Shown piece after piece: positions 37,340-48,997 of a stretch of 64,000 bases of DNA (positions within the stretch are counted from its first letter, which is position 1; the number at the start of each line of letters is the position of its first letter). The position numbers and the translations under genes are program-made. A model generated the notes under the pieces. It was given only the letters and a program-made list of their open reading frames with translations, was not told where the DNA came from and did not search any database. The DNA is from Dryomyza anilis. Lineage: Eukaryota; Arthropoda; Insecta; Diptera; Dryomyzidae. The stretch is from assembly GCA_951804985.1 (NCBI GenBank), contig OX638136.1, positions 5,645,852 through 5,709,851 of the forward strand. The letters are read 5' to 3'.

Positions 37340-39220
37340 CCCACACATTTAGCGCAGAAACAAGACAAAAAAAGGGGTCAAACGCCGGCGAGTGGGCAAC
37401 GCTGGCGAGGGGACAGCCGATAAATTATAGCAACGATGGAAATGGCGGTGTGGTGAATTGCGAAAACGAGTGATCGAGGCGACAACGAAGGCCAGAAAGA
37501 GACAACGAGTGTCACGCATGAACATGGGGAAAAGCCGACGGTTCGAAGCAAGCCGACGAACGAAGTTGAAGTCAGTTCTTGGGTAGCCGTCGTCAAGGAA
37601 AGTTGGGTTGGATCTCCGCTGTGGTTTTTGGTACAGTAAGCTCTTCCTGAGAGGAAAAGCAAAGAGAAGGATTCGACAGGTACGTGGCAAGTGATACTCT
37701 TATAGACAAGTAATCGGTTTAGAGGAGTATCATTTGTTTCCACGCTCAGGTTGAATTCTTTGGCAACGATTGTCGGACAAGTGGATTTATGTAAACGCTT
37801 TCCACTTGGGTCGACACGCTGCACCACCGAGACCAAAGCACGATATCCGGAAGCAAAGCTACATCGAGACGTGTCGTAATAAGTATTGTTAAACGCAAGC
37901 GAACAACCAACTAAGCAACGGGAAATTTAACAAGAGGAATCTCGGACAGACGAGGGTGCGCAAAGTCAAAAGCACGCACCTCGTGGTAAGTCGCCATTTT
38001 TGTCAAAACCAACGAGCGCCAGTGGAGCGCCTGCAAAGCGTCAGTCACGCGCATAACCAGCGAGTTGCGCACGACGAGACAACGAGTAAAGCCAGCGAGC
38101 CGGGACGAAGAAACCGAAAACACCCGAAACACCAGCGACACGAACTCATCGCATCAGTAGCAAGCACCTCGTGGTAAGTCGCCATTTTGTAATTCATATA
38201 ACCTGACGAGTTCTAGCGGAGCACCCGCAGTGAGCACCAGTTGCGCGTCACACCAGCGAGTTAAGCATAACGCTACAACGAGTAATCCCACGAACAGCGG
38301 CCACGAGCCGAAGGCACCCGAGTTACCAATCGCGCGAATGAGACGCAATAGCAGCGGCCACGAGCCGAAGACACCCGAGTTAACAACCGCGCAAACGAGT
38401 CGCAGTACTAGTCAACGAGGAGCGGCTACGAGCCGAAGACACCCGAGTTATCTACGACACGAACGAGTCGCAGTAGTAGACGAAGGGACCCGAGTCGAAG
38501 CACCCGAATTGCCGACAGCACGAACGAGTCACAGCAGCAACAGCGAACGAGTTGCCGACGACACGAACGAGTCATAGCAGCAGCGGCGAACGAGTCGCCA
38601 ACGACACGAATGGGTCATAGCAGTAGCAGCGGCCACGAGTCGCAGATATACGAGTAGCCGACACGAACGAGTTACAGCAGCAACAGCGAACGAGTTGCGG
38701 ACGACACGAAGGAGTCATAGCAGTAGTAGCGAACGAGCAGCGACCACGAGCCGAAGACAACCGCGTTGCCGACGGCCCGAACGAGTCACAGCAGTAATAG
38801 CGAACGAGTTGCCGACGACACGAACGAGTCATAGCAGTAATAGCGAACGAGTTGCGGACGGCACGAACGAGTAGTAGCAGCGACCACAGGCCGAAGACGT
38901 ACGAGGGCCGACGATACGAACGAGTCGCCGTAGCAATCAACGAGTCGGCGAGTGACGACAACCAACGAAGATCGGCAGCGAGCCGAAGAGACCCGAGTCA
39001 TTGACCGAACTACCTAGTAGTGACCGCCCGAGGAGAAGCAACAAGTGAGCCGGCAAAGGAGCCGGGGACAGAGGAGGGACCACGGGCGGTACCGATACGC
39101 CGTGACGCAACCAACAGCGGCACGCGCCCAATAAGCAGACGGTTGCGCAGAAAATAGCGTAGACCGAAGAAACCAGCCAGAACATCGTAACCTGAGGGTT
39201 TAACGTCGGCAGAATTTTCC
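37340..39220. repeat. GC-rich degenerate repeat field
   Basis: Base composition changes sharply from the AT-rich surroundings. From 38276 to 38960 the sequence is a degenerate repeat of 'cgaacgagtcgcagcagcag' and 'cgaacgagttgccgacgaca' blocks with no strict period. To its left, 'cctcgtggtaagtcgccatt' occurs at 37979 and 38168, marking a tandem duplication of about 189 bp. Open frames on both strands (e.g. 37378-37836 and 38572-38961) follow from the low stop density of GC-rich DNA, and I see no domain in them. It might be a retroelement LTR/UTR or a satellite-like array. Confidence 0.6.
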
Positions 39221-39480
39221 GGCGGGGATCCGCTTATTTCATTTATTATCATTATATCACAAAATATTATTATTTGTTAGTTTAAGACCTATTAATCAAT
39301 TAAACCCAACTATTGAAATTAAAAACGTGGGTGTTTTCACTGAACTAACTAGGCTACGAGTTGAGTTTATCTTGGAAGGTACCCCTGACACAAATAAATA
39401 ATTTGTCGACCTACCCCTGGACCACCGCTGAGGTTACCCCAGCCTTTCACCGCCAGGTAGTTCGTTACAACATCTAACAG
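39221..39480 (+). other. Possible LTR 3' end
   Basis: The sequence after the GC-rich field contains 'acccctggaccaccgctgag' and ends in 'ttcgttacaacat', similar in style to the CAACA ends of insect LTR retrotransposons. I cannot find a matching left LTR end, target duplication or primer-binding site, so this is a guess. Confidence 0.2.
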
Positions 39481-39491
39481 ACAATAGATAG

Positions 39492-39638
39492 TTTTATCTA
39501 CTAGCAAGAATTTCTAGAAAAGTAGAAACCGATGATCTATATTTATATAATATAAATGAGAAGAAGTGGTCTATTATTTTTAGAGGACGACAATCTGAAT
39601 TAATGGGGATGGCTCTATTCGATTTACGTTGTGAATAA
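39492..39638 (+). CDS. Terminal-exon-like peptide, unrecognised
   Basis: A 48-codon open frame following an AG ('aatagatag'): FYLLARISRKVETDD, then LYLYNINEKKWSIIFRGRQ and SELMGMALFDLRCE, then TAA. The stop overlaps AATAAA (39635-39640), a possible polyadenylation signal. The LYLYNINEKKWS stretch has the look of a kelch-type beta strand. It could be the last exon of a host gene or a fragment of one. No family is assigned, and the TIR transposon begins 86 bp further on. Confidence 0.3.
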   Translation, partial: FYLLARISRKVETDDLYLYNINEKKWSIIFRGRQSELMGMALFDLRCE

Positions 39639-39724
39639 AAACGTATCTATATACTTTCTTTTAAATATATTCATCTTTAAATAAAATATTTATTGTTTTA
39701 GTTTTACGTGCATCAGTTTAGTTA

Positions 39725-41639
39725 GGGCCCTATTATGATTAGCGAAACGAATGTACTTGGCGAAGCGAACGCAATTTGGCGAATGAACTAATTTTTATGT
39801 TTTTAAAAGTGAAATGACGAATTTCAGAGTTGGAAAAAATAGTATCATGTTGCGTGCTTTTAGTACTTCCTTTTTCTTACTATTTTTTCTTAATATCTAA
39901 TTTTTTTGTTATAAAACCCTTTTTATATTATATTATAATATTTTATATTATTTATGGTTTAAAAAACGATAATTCAGAGCAATAATATTTTTTCGGTTTT
40001 TTGTAATTTTTTGTCTATAAAAGATCAAAAATTATAAAAATAAACTTCGGAACAGTTCACATTATTTAAAATTTATATTTAAATATGTTTTTAAATTTTA
40101 ATATTGGTGCTATTTTTAATTACAATTAAATACTTTTTTTAAAAAAGTATTTTTTTTTATTTGTATCAACACTTTTTTTTATTTTGTTTTAAAGAAACCC
40201 TAAACTTTCCAAACAGCTGTTTACTACATGATGTTTTCTTGAAAATATATGAAGTTAACAAATTGGCTCAACATTGTAAGTTAAAAATAAATAATTATAA
40301 ATTTCTTTAGTTGTATATTGATTATTTTAGATATGCCATTGCCATTATGCCAAGGCAGAAGTGAAAAAGGAACCAAGTGATGGTATTACAAATAACTACA
40401 ACACGCAGCAGTCCAGCGAAAATCATAAAGATGCAAATATTCCAAAACGCATTGGCTTGCTCACTCCAGCCGATGATTTTGAAAAACTACTCAAACTACA
40501 CATACTGCGTTTGGACAATAAAACGCTGCGTGATGCTAAATTTCAACTTTATGCCAAAAAAATGCGCGATATCATCTGGCAACTTTTGTTTGCCACCAAA
40601 CCTTTGAATGCCACAAAAGTCTCCGATGCTTTGAAGTGCAGTCTCGATTTTAATGCTTTTGGCGAGTACAACGATTGGTTGCGTGCCTTGAAGACGCAGG
40701 TTTGCAAGTAACATCTTTTTGATTTTTGGCAAAATCACATTACCAAATACGAGCTGGGTTTGTGTGTGTCATCGGTGAATTGTCGCTCGATGAGAAATTG
40801 GATTGGCAACAAATTTATAAAATTGATAACGGTGCGCTGCCGGATGATTTGGAAATGACCGATGAGTCGGTGGATGCACATGTAATTTTAGTTTAAGCTT
40901 CTACGTGTTTTCTTTAGATGTTAAGTTTTCTTTCAACTTTTGGTTGAAATCTGTTGTATTTTTTTCTTTTAGATATGCTAAGAATTTCAAATTCGTTCAG
41001 TGCATTGTATGCGAAACATATTGAAAAATCTATTAACTATTTAAATAAAGAAATATTAATGAAATCTTTAAGATGATTAAGAGGTAATTTTTACTTAAAA
41101 AAAATCAATAGGTGACTTAATAAAGAAAAGGTTCGCCGATTCGTCACACGGAAATTAAATTTCAAATTTAGAAAACTCGGTCCTGGGTTTTTAGAGCTGT
41201 AACGCTAAACTATTATTATTAAATTGTATAAAAAATGTGTTGAACAATGTACGATTAACTATATTTAATAACTTATAAATAGAGCACAAAAACCTCGAAA
41301 TTTGAGATAAAAGGATAGAAAAAATTAGGGATAAAAAAATTAAAAATCAAGAGAATCCCAATAAACAAAAACGCAGAAGCAAAAAAAAATAAAAAATCAA
41401 AAGAAACACCTTAAAAATGATAGATTAGGCTACGTTCGCCGATTCGTCACATGAACTGTTGATTCGCTTGAATTTGACACTTGAAGCGAATGAAATGTAG
41501 TTGGGTGTTGCAACTTTTTCTACGTTCGCTTGACTTTTCCCGTTTTTTGGCGAATGAAGTCTGCCGAATGTAACCCGTAATAGCTTTTTGGACGTTCGCT
41601 TCGCCAAAACCATTCGCTTCGCTAATCATAATAGGGCCC
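39725..41639. mobile_element. TIR DNA transposon carrying a host-gene fragment
   Basis: Terminal inverted repeats of about 47 bp (roughly 43 matching), beginning GGGCCCTATTATGATTAGCG at both ends and continuing with GCGAA-rich subterminal sequence. Flanks are TTA on both sides (39722-39724 and 41640-41642), a 3-bp target duplication as in PIF/Harbinger-type elements. The internal 'ttcgccgattcgtcaca' recurs at 41132 and 41431. There is no transposase. The centre holds the Ku80-like fragment described separately, so this is a non-autonomous, gene-carrying element of 1915 bp. Confidence 0.75.
40331..40896 (+). pseudogene. Ku80 (XRCC5)-like C-terminal fragment, decayed
   Basis: After a TTTTAG acceptor-like site the frame reads YAKAEVKKEPSDG, then IGLLTPADDFEKLLKL, a helical stretch RDAKFQLYAKKMRDIIWQLL, then FGEYNDWLRALKTQV, a TAA at 40709-40711, and FDFWQNHITKYELGL. 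After a 1-bp shift it continues IGELSLDEKLDWQQIY and an acidic tail to TAA at 40894. The order 'xGxxxPxxxF', helices, 'FNxFLKAL...', 'FW', acidic end matches the C-terminal arm region of Ku80, the DNA-end-binding subunit of non-homologous end joining. One stop and one frameshift make it non-functional. Identity rests on my recognition of the pattern. It lies wholly inside the TIR element. Confidence 0.55.
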
Positions 41640-41649
41640 TTATATTTGC

Positions 41650-42400
41650 GTTTATCCCGATTATCCCGATTTCCTGTTGCATAATTTTTGTTTCATTGCT
41701 ATGTATTTGTGTGTTATTATGATTGCCGTATCATCGGCGTGTGTAGACGTTGCGCTATTTTTTAATTGTTTTAGCATATCGTTTGTATAAAGAATAAACA
41801 AAATGGGTCCCAGTTTTGATCCTTGGGGAACTCCGTGAGTTATTTCTATGCCATCACTTAAATAGTTTTGTATTTTTTCTTGATACGTTTGTAATTTTAG
41901 ATAATTTTCGAATCATTTTAGGCATTCACCACTTACACCTGAGTTATGTAATGTCGATATCAATTTTTCGTAAGTCAGTTATCAAATGCCTTGCTAAAGT
42001 CAACAAAAAGTACAAGACTGTTATGTTTTTTTTACTTAGGTTTGAGTTTATTTTACTCATAAAACGTCCCAGAAGCTTATTTATATTTTTCCTTTTTGGA
42101 ATCCGTATTGGTTCTGATCTATTATATTGTATTTTTAGATGAAATTCGATATTCTAATAACTACAATATCTTCTAAAATTTTCTCAATCGTGGGTAGAAT
42201 TGACATATTCAGATTTTATACCGGTTTTGTAGATCGGTCGTATTAGCGGGGTTTGAGATATTTTGGCAATTGAGCGTACTCTAAGCTCATATTAAAAAAT
42301 TTATTAATTATTGGCGTTATTTTATCTGCATGAGTTTTGAATCTATTGGTCTTATATCCCGCACCTTTTGCTTTCATATTATTTAGTATGTTCATTTGCT
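41650..42400 (-). pseudogene. Non-LTR retrotransposon RT relic (jockey/CR1-like)
   Basis: On the minus strand, interrupted frames give, in order: ADKITPIINKFFNM, then SILPTIEKILEDIVVIRI, QYGFQKGK, LVLFVDFSKAFD (motif A), GIEITHGVPQGSKLGPILF (motif B) and THADDTAIII (motif C). These are the typical RT blocks of jockey/CR1-type LINEs. Many stops and shifts separate them. No endonuclease domain or poly(A) tail can be delimited. It abuts the right end of the TIR transposon. Confidence 0.8.
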
Positions 42401-42626
42401 TTTGCTATGAAAATTGAATTTTGTATAGTTTGTTTTGAATAGTACAAGGTTGTAATTTTACAACTGTGTATGGTTTTATTTATATTTCCATTGGAATTGG
42501 ATATTTCATCAACGTTCGTAGACTTCATATTTTAAATGAATTTATCACCTAAATTTGATGCTTTTTTACCAACTATTTCATTGATAGTTTGACACGTTTT
42601 ACTCATATCATTTCTATTATGATAAA

Positions 42627-42657
42627 ATTTATTTCTATTTCTATTTCTATTTCTATT

Positions 42658-42729
<72 letters not shown>
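42627..42729 (+). repeat. Compound microsatellite (ATTTCT)n (TA)n
   Basis: About six ATTTCT hexamers (42627-42662) pass directly into about 33 TA units (42664-42729). The Ile/Tyr and Asn/Arg reading frame on the minus strand is a by-product. Confidence 0.95.
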
Positions 42730-42732
<3 letters not shown>

Positions 42733-43325
42733 ACGACAGCATACAGCGATTTTTGGTAAGAATATATACATACTATTATATATAATTTTGTAGTAATTAT
42801 TTTTTTTTTATTTACAGAAGCTATAAAAACCGAAGGATGTCCAAAGAAAGATATTTATAAAACAGACATTTTTGATAATTTTTCGAAACATAATATGATT
42901 TTCTATAAAAACAAATAAAGCATAATTTTAGGGATTACATAAATCTACAATTCCCATTCGTATTCCAATACAGAGCAAGCGAAAGGCGAATGAGGCCCCA
43001 TGATTGCTTCATTACTTTAATCTCTTGGAATAGGAGTAGAGTATATCCTATTCTTAACTTACATTTTAAGTCAGATAATGGATGACCGTATTCGAGCCTT
43101 AGATTACTTTGTCATGGAAGGCGTAAGTCATCCACCTGCTTATGACACGCCTGTGTTAAAGTAATGCGGAAAGTGGATGTAGAATCGAGGTGACTCTAGA
43201 TACAAAATCATCGAGAGATCATCGATGATATCATGAAGACTTTTACCATTGGGTAGCTGCGTATTGCTTTCTCTTTACCTGACAAAGAGATTATGGATGA
43301 GTACTTGTCTCCCGTGCATTTTATA
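42730..43325. other. Unassigned intergenic stretch
   Basis: AT-rich on the left, then more balanced sequence around 42980-43320. No open frame, RNA gene or repeat that I can name. Confidence 0.4.
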
Positions 43326-43621
43326 CAGAGAGTTTACATAGTAAAGAGATGTCATCCGAGTTGGTTGCGATTCGATCGCTCGATTGTAGCAATTAAACAT
43401 GAGTATGTAGACATGAGTATGTAAATGTAGACCGAAAATATACAAATTTTCTATCTCCCTAATATTTTTAATAGCTGTTTTATTAATATTTATATTATTT
43501 TCTGCCTTAATTCGACGAATTTAACATAAGAAAAACCATTTTACTCATTTTTACTTGCTACAATCAGGCCATCGAACTGCAACCAACTCGGATGACATCT
43601 CTTTACTATGTATACTCTCTG
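43326..43621. mobile_element. MITE candidate with long imperfect TIRs
   Basis: The ends are inverted copies of about 90 bp: CAGAGAGTTTACATAGTAAA at 43326 and its imperfect reverse complement ending at 43621, continuing with 'gagatgtcatccgagttggt'. Total length is 296 bp with an AT-rich centre. The flanks (ttata on the left, acttata on the right) do not give a convincing target duplication, so the superfamily is open. Confidence 0.6.
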
Positions 43622-45500
43622 ACTTATATTCGCGTGCTTTCAGCAGTGTGACCAGATTGGTCGATTAATCGCCATTTGGGCTATATTTTTGTGATGTTCG
43701 AGTTTTATTTTTATGAAAAAGCGCCCGCCCTTTTTTGGGCGTAGCTTTTTAAAATTAGAGCTATTTTTTTAAGGAGATGTGCAATTTTATATATTAATGA
43801 AATAATTATTATTTTTTTAATTTGAAACACTCTGTTATGCGCTTTGCATGTCAACGCTTTGTATGCGAACGCACTCATACATTTTTGTATCACTGAACGT
43901 GTCTAACTGTCAACAATCCTGACAATGAAACTTGCTTTGCATTACTTATGCGGGAACGGTTGAAAATTTTCGATGGAGACTGAATTTGATTGCCATGGGA
44001 AAGAGGGAAAAATACACTTAATTGTACAATTCTTCAAGGGAATCTGTTCCAGAATTTAAAGGTAATATAAAACCTATTTGATTTGGAATATAAAAACAAA
44101 AAAAAAATATATTTTAGGTTGGCTGTAAATTCGAGCTCAGATCTCACAAAGCTGACCTTCTTTGACATGCAGATATAGCTAAACACAAATCAAATATGTC
44201 CCAAATTAAATGCAAATTAAATTGAATAAATTTCGTAAATAATTTCGAAAGATATATAATAGGTTGTGCTATTATAAAATACTATAATTCTATTTCAGGT
44301 TTAATCGTTGACAAACAAAAAAAGATCGATGACATTAAATATTCTCTTTTTATTGCCCAACACTCAAGCATTCGATCGGTGGATCATCTAACTTAGGGAT
44401 GCCCAACTCGCCTGCCCGCGGCTGACTTCACGGGCAATCGAGTGCTAGGCGAGGGGTGTCCACGGGCAGAAGTGAGCGGGGATTGCAACGCAGAAATGAG
44501 CGGGGCTTTTAGTGTTGCATTTTTAGAAATTCCGGAAATTTAAATGTCTATTTAAGAGTTTAATTATTTTAGATTGGTTTTAACGGACCCATTTATATTG
44601 CTTATTATTTTGAATACAAATTTTATAGTTTTAAATAATTATACATTTTTTTTTTCATAACATTTATGTAATTTTCGCTTGCAAAAAAAAAATTATTTGT
44701 TATTATTCTGTAAAAGGTTTTGGGATATAAAATGTGTGTCTAAAGTGATTAAAATCTCAAACTTAACTAAATTCTAAAATAATTATTTCACAATTCTACC
44801 CTATTTTACTTAAGAAATGATGTAACACTGAAAGAAGAGAGTGCGATGAGAGTACGGTGTAACAAAGAAAAACAAACTCTGATATAAATATAATTCGTTG
44901 TTTTGTACAGAAATTTACATAGAATTATCCAAAAATACTGTATTTTGTGAAAAACATGTTATTTTTGTTAAAACCAATCTTATATGTTTTTATTCTGTTT
45001 ATAAAACTGGACAAGTTAACAAAAAATTTTATTGCAAAAGAGCCAAGTGAGTTATTAATATTTGTTATAATATATTTTTTATAATATACATTAATCGTTT
45101 ACATACAAAGTATACAATATTAAATGAAAATATAAATATTTAAATCATTAACTAAATGCTATGTTCTACTGTGCGCAGTCAACTTCAACTCTACGCATTG
45201 AACACCAATAGAAACTAGAAATTGACGACCAATTCTTAAATTTACTTTATTTAGTTATTTTTAATTAAAACACTCTTAAAGAATGAGTGTATAAGAAAAA
45301 AACAACATAAACATTATTTTTTGAACAGTACTTGATATATTTTTAAAAGATTTGTTGCAATTGTGAAAAGTTCTAAAAATGTCCTATTATTCTATCTAAA
45401 ATAAATTTAAATGACTCAAAATAAGTTTCAGATAAAAAAAAAACCTTTAGTCAAAATTCTATTTTACATTAAATATTTTGTATTAAATGTGATACATTTA
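43622..45500. other. Unassigned region left of the hAT relic
   Basis: Mostly AT-rich with no supported gene. At 44396-44520 a GC-rich patch begins 'agggatgcccaactcgcctg' and repeats 'gagcgggg'. This start resembles hAT terminal sequences and could be the left end of the element whose transposase relic follows, but no matching right end was found. Confidence 0.35.
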
Positions 45501-45674
45501 GCAATTTATACTGGGGCGACTGGAGAACAAAGCAGCGCGGACCAGCTCGCATGAAGTCGCACGATCGACTGATAGCTTTCGCAGGTCACACGCACTTATA
45601 TTCGCTGCACTCGCTCTAACTCTAAATATCCTCTCACCATTTCCGCTTCACCGATCTTCCCCTCGTCCAGCACC

Positions 45675-47395
45675 TTGCGTGCTGACGTCGTGCCCGTACG
45701 GGCTGATTTGTGCATCCATAATATAACTGATATCATCAATGCACTAAATAAGGATACGACTCAAGCTTTGCGGAGTAGCTGCAACTTAAAACTGCACAGA
45801 ACAAAATGCACTGCAATTATTAGAAGAGTAATCAGCCCATCTTTGCGTGCAGAAATGCTTGCTGATATTGGTGAATCATTTTATTCATTAATAATTGATG
45901 AGTCCACGGACTTAAGTACGTCGAAGTATCATTAAGTATAGTTGTTGGTATAGGTACTGATGGTGCTAGCAATTTTTGATGCGTAAACAATTCAGTATAT
46001 ACGAAATGTAAAGATCATTCTCCAAACATTGTTTTGGTAAAGTGTATATGCCATAGTCTTCATTTATGTACATTTTATAGTAAAAGAAACGTACAATTGG
46101 TTCAAAAACAGCACATTAAGGAAACACAAATATGCGAATATTTATAGTTTAATAAATGGAGAAGACTCAAAAAACTTATATTTTATACAAATTTCATCAA
46201 CTCGATGGCTTTCGCGTTTTAATGCAGTTGATAGGATTTGTACTCAATATTTAAAGTTACAGACTTTTTTTGAAATTAATGCTAATAAAGAAAACTGTAG
46301 CCGCGGTAGCTCAGTGGTTAGTGCGTTGGACTGCGAGCCGAAAGGTCCCCTGTTCAAGCCTGGACTGGGGATAACAACATCTTTCATAGAAACATTTACA
46401 CATTAAGAAAACTGTTACACAGCTCAGTTATTATACCAGCCATTTAAAAATAAACTAATATTTCTGATTATATTTCTAATACTAATATTTCACAAATCAA
46501 TTTTTGAACCTATATTTTCATAGAGAAAAAGCTTACACGGAAATAAAAAAATTTATGTTAACTATTATTTCTAAAGTTATTGCAGAAGATGTTTTCCATA
46601 ATATTGATTTTAATATGTAGGTTTTACGTAATATAATAAACAATGAAAATAATTTTAAAACTGTGAACGATTTAACATTTAATGAGGAATTTCAAAATTA
46701 AATCGCAAAAGCTTCAAATGAAGTTAATATTATTAATTTAAAAATTGATTGTCAACATTTTATTCTCATTTTGATAGATGAACTAATTAAAAGACTCCCA
46801 TGTCAAATAGACATTTACAAAAATAGTTATATTTTATCTCCACGAAAATGCTTGTCATTTTAGAACTATGTTTGCTGAACTTCATCTCCATTTTTTGTTT
46901 GAATCGGAGAAAATATCAGCTGAAACGAAATACGATTCACTCCTTGCTATATCATGGAACACAATTTTTCAAAATAACATACCATCCGATAGCGAAGATT
47001 TTTGGCTAGAATCATATAAATTAAAAACTGCGGGAGGTGATAAAATGATAGGTAATATTTCGAAGCTGGCTTTGATTTTACTTTCATTACCGCACTCCAA
47101 CGCATTCGTTGAACGCGTTTTTTCGGTCATGAATTTGACCAAAGCCAAAATAAGAAACAAAATGATTTTGGAAACACTTACGTCAATAATTAGATTAAAA
47201 TGCTACGTAAAGGCGTATGATTTTTGTTGCAATTCACTACCTATTTCTGAAGGTATGCTTTTAAAATTTGATTCTTCTATATATGAGGAACATACTAGTG
47301 AGAAAGATTCCACAAACGATGATCTCTTAACTCTAAGAGAGTTTGATTTAGTACAAACATGTTTTTTTAATGGATATTTTAATAATGTTATTTAA
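45675..47395 (+). pseudogene. hAT-family transposase relic (ZBED/DUF4371-like)
   Basis: Decayed hAT-like transposase, N-terminus missing. Recognisable blocks in order: LKLHRTKCTAIIRRVI and SFYSLIIDESTDLSTSK (45790-45930), matching the 'SLIVDESTD' catalytic-core segment; GTDGASNF and VKCICHSLHLC (45957-46075); and the C-terminal dimerisation domain in 46868-47395, with LPHSNAFVERVFSVMNLTKA and KIRNKM. Frameshifts and stops separate the blocks, and a SINE interrupts the middle. Such proteins cut and join DNA with 8-bp target duplications, and this copy cannot. It ends at the left border of the PLE-2 inverted repeat. Confidence 0.8.
46299..46404 (+). mobile_element. Short tRNA-derived SINE inside the hAT relic
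   Basis: 106 bp flanked by the 11-bp direct repeat AAGAAAACTGT (46288-46298 and 46405-46415). It begins 'agccgcggtagctcagtgg', a good pol III A box, has an anticodon-arm-like 'gttggactgcgagccgaaag', and a B box-like 'tgttcaagcctgg' (46351-46363). The T and acceptor stems do not close, so this is not a working tRNA. After the tRNA-like head comes only about 34 bp of tail. Target duplication and tRNA head together indicate LINE-mobilised SINE insertion. Confidence 0.8.
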
Positions 47396-48140
47396 TTCAG
47401 TATTAAATTATATAGCCATATTACACTGAAAAATGAATATTATATTACAATTACAGCAATTTAGACATTGATTATATAAAATGAATTAATCTATCAAATA
47501 CTATCAAAAATCATCATAACCAATGTTTAATAAGCCTAAAACAACAAATACTCATAAATCAGGCAAGAAAATCAAACCATTTACAACAGCATAGTTAATA
47601 GTATAAAGCTAATAGCCATTAATTAAAAATATATATAAAAAAATATATGTAAAAAATATATGTAAAAAAATATAAAAAATGAATTTTATTATATGGGATT
47701 TTATATATAAAAAATATATATAAACCCCCCATAACCATTTACAAGAATCTATGTAATCTTTAAAAACTTTAAGACATATATATGCTGTATAAAATGAATT
47801 GTGTCCTACCTATTAAAAATAAAAATAAAAAACCATATGGTCCTAAAGTCCTGTGCCAAAATATAATCTCAGCACTACGTAATCAGTAAGAACATTTTAT
47901 GTAAATTGTCCAATAAATTTTATAAAAATGTATGCGTTGAAAAACACCAAACACAACAAACTACATAATCACCACATATCATCCCACAATCACCGGATGC
48001 ACAAACATATTTTAAACATCCCATATCAATTATAAACACACTTCTGTATAAATGTGTACCATACACCTTAAAACAAAAATAAATATAAAACCGTGAAGGT
48101 AATTAACGTCTTTAAACTTATATAATAAAAAGACGGGCCT

Positions 48141-48188
48141 CCCCAATAAACGTTTTTCATCCATTGCCAATGCAATCATCAGTTGGGA
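48141..48188 (-). ncRNA. Hammerhead ribozyme motif, PLE-2 left arm
   Basis: On the minus strand: stem I TCCCAA/TTGGGG (with a G-U pair), core CTGATGA, a stem II of six pairs (TGCATT with AATGGA around GGC) with one mismatch, core GAAA, the short AAACGTTT helix III, and A at the predicted cleavage site. Compared with the right arm, one base in stem II (G for C) breaks a pair. The first stem II pair is U-U where G-C is usual, so activity is doubtful. It is antisense to the + strand ORFs of this copy. Confidence 0.75.
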
Positions 48189-48997
48189 TTTATTATAAAT
48201 TATTAAAAACTTATATATTATTACTAATAATATATAGAAATATAAGTGCTCCAAAATATAGGATATATGAGTGTAATATTAAATATTAATATTACAATCC
48301 TTCAATATAATGGTATATAAACCAAATATATAAACATATAACAGAGCACCACGGGTTATATACCCAACCCACCACATACATATATGTCATAATACATAAT
48401 GTAACATACATATGTATTAAACAAATTATCAAACAAACACAAACATTTCCCACGACTTTAAATATGAATTAATATTAAATCAACACATCAAAATGATTAA
48501 GGTATACATAGTATAACCTTGACCAAATATAATAAACAAAATTTGAACACACCATTATAAGAATTATAACCCCTTCAACAATATGAACCAATAAATGTAT
48601 CAAAAAAAACACAAAAACACAAATTAAAACACACAGAAAATATATAAATATATATTACATACCCTTTCCATACACAATATAACTAACAAATTAATAATTA
48701 AAGGAAAACATATTACACATCACAACATAAATAACAAATCTATAACATTAATAAAGATTAAACAAACAAATTATTATAGATATACAAAGTATACTTGATA
48801 GAACTGATTATCTATAATTTTTTTATTAATAGCAAAAACAAAGATTACTAGATAAAAAATTCCAATAAAAATGACAAACAAAAAATACAATATAAGCTAG
48901 TATTTTCAACATATTAACAAGAAGAATATCTTCATAACAAATGAAATAGACAAGAGTACCACACAATCAGCATAATCTCTTGTTATTAAAATGCCCA

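Noticed and set aside
37349..39252. Several long minus- and plus-strand frames in the GC-rich field
   Set aside because: They overlap in many frames, consist of repeat-derived Arg/Ser/Val runs and match no fold. Low stop density is expected at this base composition.
36205..39480. Complete LTR retrotransposon
   Set aside because: Only a possible LTR-like 3' end is visible. No second LTR, primer-binding site, gag/pol or target duplication could be found.
46299..46375. Functional tRNA gene
   Set aside because: A and B boxes are present, but the T and acceptor stems do not pair, and the sequence is flanked by a target duplication. SINE head preferred.
48030..48254. 74-codon minus-strand frame over the left-arm hammerhead
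   Set aside because: It overlaps the ribozyme motif, is hydrophobic and AT-driven, and is interrupted in the right arm.
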